Assembly: GCF_002111585.1 (NCBI RefSeq)
Contig: NZ_LUTP01000024.1
Coordinates: 1-61,310 of the forward strand
Length of the DNA: 61,310 nt
Reading direction: 5' to 3'
Origin: Lonsdalea iberica
GTDB taxonomy: Bacteria; Pseudomonadota; Gammaproteobacteria; Enterobacterales; Enterobacteriaceae
The notes under the pieces were generated by a model. That model worked only from the letters and a program-made list of their open reading frames with translations. It was not told the origin of the DNA and made no database searches. Both the position numbers and the translations under genes were made by a program. This document shows, piece after piece, positions 61,254 through 61,310 of this stretch; the first letter of the stretch is position 1; the number at the start of each line of letters is the position of its first letter.

Positions 61254-61310
61254 GGGTTATTACAACGTATTGATGGAAAAAGACTCGCTTGAATATGTTT
61301 TTGCAATTAG

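Overview
The window is bacterial chromosome, densely coded, with no phage, transposase, tRNA, rRNA or CRISPR. Nearly every protein reads as a close enterobacterial orthologue, and two E. coli-type gene neighbourhoods can be followed gene by gene. The waa (LPS core) cluster is of the WaaE/WabG/WabH type known from Klebsiella, Serratia and soft-rot enterobacteria. HemB is the Pseudomonas-type enzyme. Together these suggest a member of Enterobacterales, probably Pectobacteriaceae (Brenneria, Lonsdalea, Pectobacterium or Dickeya-like). The family is an inference; the order is secure.

Layout. 1-6553: rph tail, pyrE, slmA, dut, coaBC, radC, rpmB-rpmG, mutM, coaD. 6543-20809: LPS inner and outer core genes waaE, waaA, wabH, wabG, waaQ, a deacetylase with a fourth GT9 glycosyltransferase on the opposite strand, a GT2-like transferase, an AT-rich O-antigen-ligase-like gene, waaC, waaF and hldD. 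20908-26419: yibQ-envC (cell division amidase activation), yibN, secB-gpsA, cysE. 26641-31499: pagP, bioP(yigM), metR and metE. 31839-35887: an accessory island with a double-winged-helix GntR regulator, an SDR dehydrogenase and an orphan PotD-like binding protein without a signal peptide. 36126-45670: udp, a tyrosine phosphatase, ppc, and the divergent argE/argCBH with ARG boxes. 45875-61253: rmuC, ubiE-ubiJ-ubiB, tatABC, tatD, hemB, rfaH, ubiD, fre, pepQ-yigZ, trkH, hemG.

How it works together. One block builds the LPS inner core: hldD supplies ADP-heptose, waaA adds Kdo, waaC/F/Q add heptose, waaE adds glucose, wabG adds galacturonate, and wabH plus a WabN-like deacetylase would add glucosamine. 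PagP remodels lipid A, and RfaH, also encoded here, is the classical elongation factor for LPS operons. The rest is housekeeping: pyrimidine, CoA, arginine, methionine and cysteine synthesis, ubiquinone and heme synthesis, Tat export and potassium uptake.

Points of note. Four otherwise intact genes (hldD, rmuC N-terminus, pepQ, yigZ) each lack exactly one base. In three of them restoring the base gives the E. coli protein length. This looks like sequencing error or recent decay. Genes expected from E. coli synteny (gpmM, grxC, kbl-tdh, fadBA, oxyR) are absent from their usual places. The rpmB transcript has a strong 16-bp RNA stem in its leader, and the pyrE leader is unusually long and carries a very strong hairpin. 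The accessory island at 31.8-35.9 kb is the best candidate for something undescribed. I found no clear defence or mobile system.
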